From positions 45,240 to 109,239 of the forward strand of contig QHYK01000061.1 of the NCBI GenBank assembly GCA_003224085.1: DNA of 64,000 bases, given 5' to 3'. A program made the position numbers and the translations under genes. Each line of letters starts with the position of its first letter. Position 1 is the stretch's first letter. This DNA is from Acidobacteriota bacterium. GTDB taxonomy: Bacteria > Acidobacteriota > Terriglobia > Acidiferrales > UBA7541. The notes beneath the pieces were generated by a model that made no database searches, had not been told where the DNA came from, and saw only the letters and a program-made list of their open reading frames with translations. Below, one piece after another: positions 63,658 to 64,000 of the stretch.

Positions 63658-63798
63658 GCGAGCACCGAAGCCGCGGATGAATTCAAGCTGTCCGTGGCGG
63701 CCGAATATGAAAAACACACGCAGATGTCTCCTGCCATTTATGTCTTGAATGCGAGCGAAGGCGTCCACGCTGCCGTTGAAGATAAATTCGTGGCGTGA
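63658..63798 (+). pseudogene. Galactokinase/GHMP-kinase-like C-terminal remnant
   Basis: Codons after an in-frame TAG (63655-63657) read AADEFKLSVAAEYEKHTQMS, then PAIYVLNASEGVHAAVEDKF and a stop. The pattern Y-E-x-x-x-x-x-x-P-x-I-Y-V-x-x-A-x-x-G is what the C-terminus of galactokinases and related GHMP kinases looks like. There is no upstream frame for the rest of the enzyme, so it is a fragment. I could be wrong on the family. Confidence 0.35.
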
Positions 63799-64000
63799 GG
63801 ACGCAAACAGGGCGAGAGCATCCCGCAGAAGCTTAAAAGTTACAATAAGTTGTAATTACTGCGATTCAGACAGTAGCTTGACCCGTTCGCTGGCCTAGAA
63901 AGCCCAGATCGGTTGAGCAGAGACTGACCATCCCAAAGTGGGCCATGGACGCGCCTTCGGAAGCGCGCACCCGTTCTGGTTCTCACCACCTCGCTGAGGG
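63799..64000. other. Right end of window, nothing recognised
   Basis: About 200 bp without a convincing frame, repeat or RNA. A gene for the second LacI operator may lie beyond the window. Confidence 0.3.

Overview
The window looks like a chromosomal segment of an acidobacterium (phylum Acidobacteriota). The support is circumstantial but consistent. There are two large Oar-like TonB-dependent receptors with carboxypeptidase-regulatory N-termini (31953-35516 and 45361-48309). There are two MacB/FtsX permeases of the 'acidobacterial duplicated orphan permease' type with no ATPase beside them (38148-40634 and 41141-43555). There is also a giant TPR protein, DUF5666, DUF899 and DUF4965-type proteins, and a moderately GC-rich base composition.

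Left part (1-19971). A minus-strand exopolysaccharide assembly block runs off the left edge: SAM methyltransferase (partial), O-antigen ligase/polymerase, Wzx-type flippase, polyprenyl-phosphate sugar transferase and Wzz/GumC-type co-polymerase. Upstream of it lie two linked loci that I read as one undescribed RiPP-like peptide-modification system. Locus A (9269 to 6760, minus) has a PqqD/RRE protein, a 53-residue peptide whose start overlaps the pqqD stop, an S24/S26 signal-peptidase-like protein and a family-5-type nucleotidyltransferase. Locus B (17350 to 11043, minus) has a decayed pqqD, a second 53-residue peptide, an HprK-like kinase, a small helical protein, two DUF455 ferritin-like (diiron) proteins, a polytopic membrane protein and a DoxX-like protein. 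Divergent from it are a formyltransferase, a small membrane protein and an HTTM-domain protein (17501-19971). The two peptides are identical over their last 26 residues, and they carry a YxxPxL leader-type motif and a C-terminus AGSWWG. A secreted clan GH-A glycosidase-like lipoprotein (9635-10918) lies between the loci.

Middle part (20610-29171). This holds a porin and a small PstS-like phosphate-binding protein, a GAF protein, then a sugar-acid catabolic operon (old-yellow-enzyme-like oxidoreductase, DapA-like aldolase, fumarylacetoacetase-family hydrolase, SDR dehydrogenase; the last two look like the L-fuconate pathway), and a SpoIIE-type phosphatase.

Accessory region (about 29400-50040). 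Remnants are dense: two tRNA 3' halves (Ala-like and Lys-like), an IS110 transposase N-terminus, fragments of a tricorn-like protease, a DUF3108-like protein and an Asp/Glu racemase, a frameshifted DUF5666 lipoprotein and a frameshifted tyrosine recombinase. Among them sit the two TonB receptors, the two orphan permeases and an argininosuccinate-lyase-like gene. Direct repeats flank the DUF5666 gene, and direct and inverted repeats flank the second permease.

Right part (50318-64000). Small secreted or soluble proteins are followed by a minus-strand block (GH-A glycosidase, 1219-residue TPR protein, DUF4965/glutaminase-like protein). It is divergent from a LacI-family regulator, and one perfect LacI-type palindrome lies in the shared promoter. 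A second such palindrome lies just downstream of lacI, before a galactokinase-like C-terminal remnant. All functions are inferred from reading the sequence; no database search was run.
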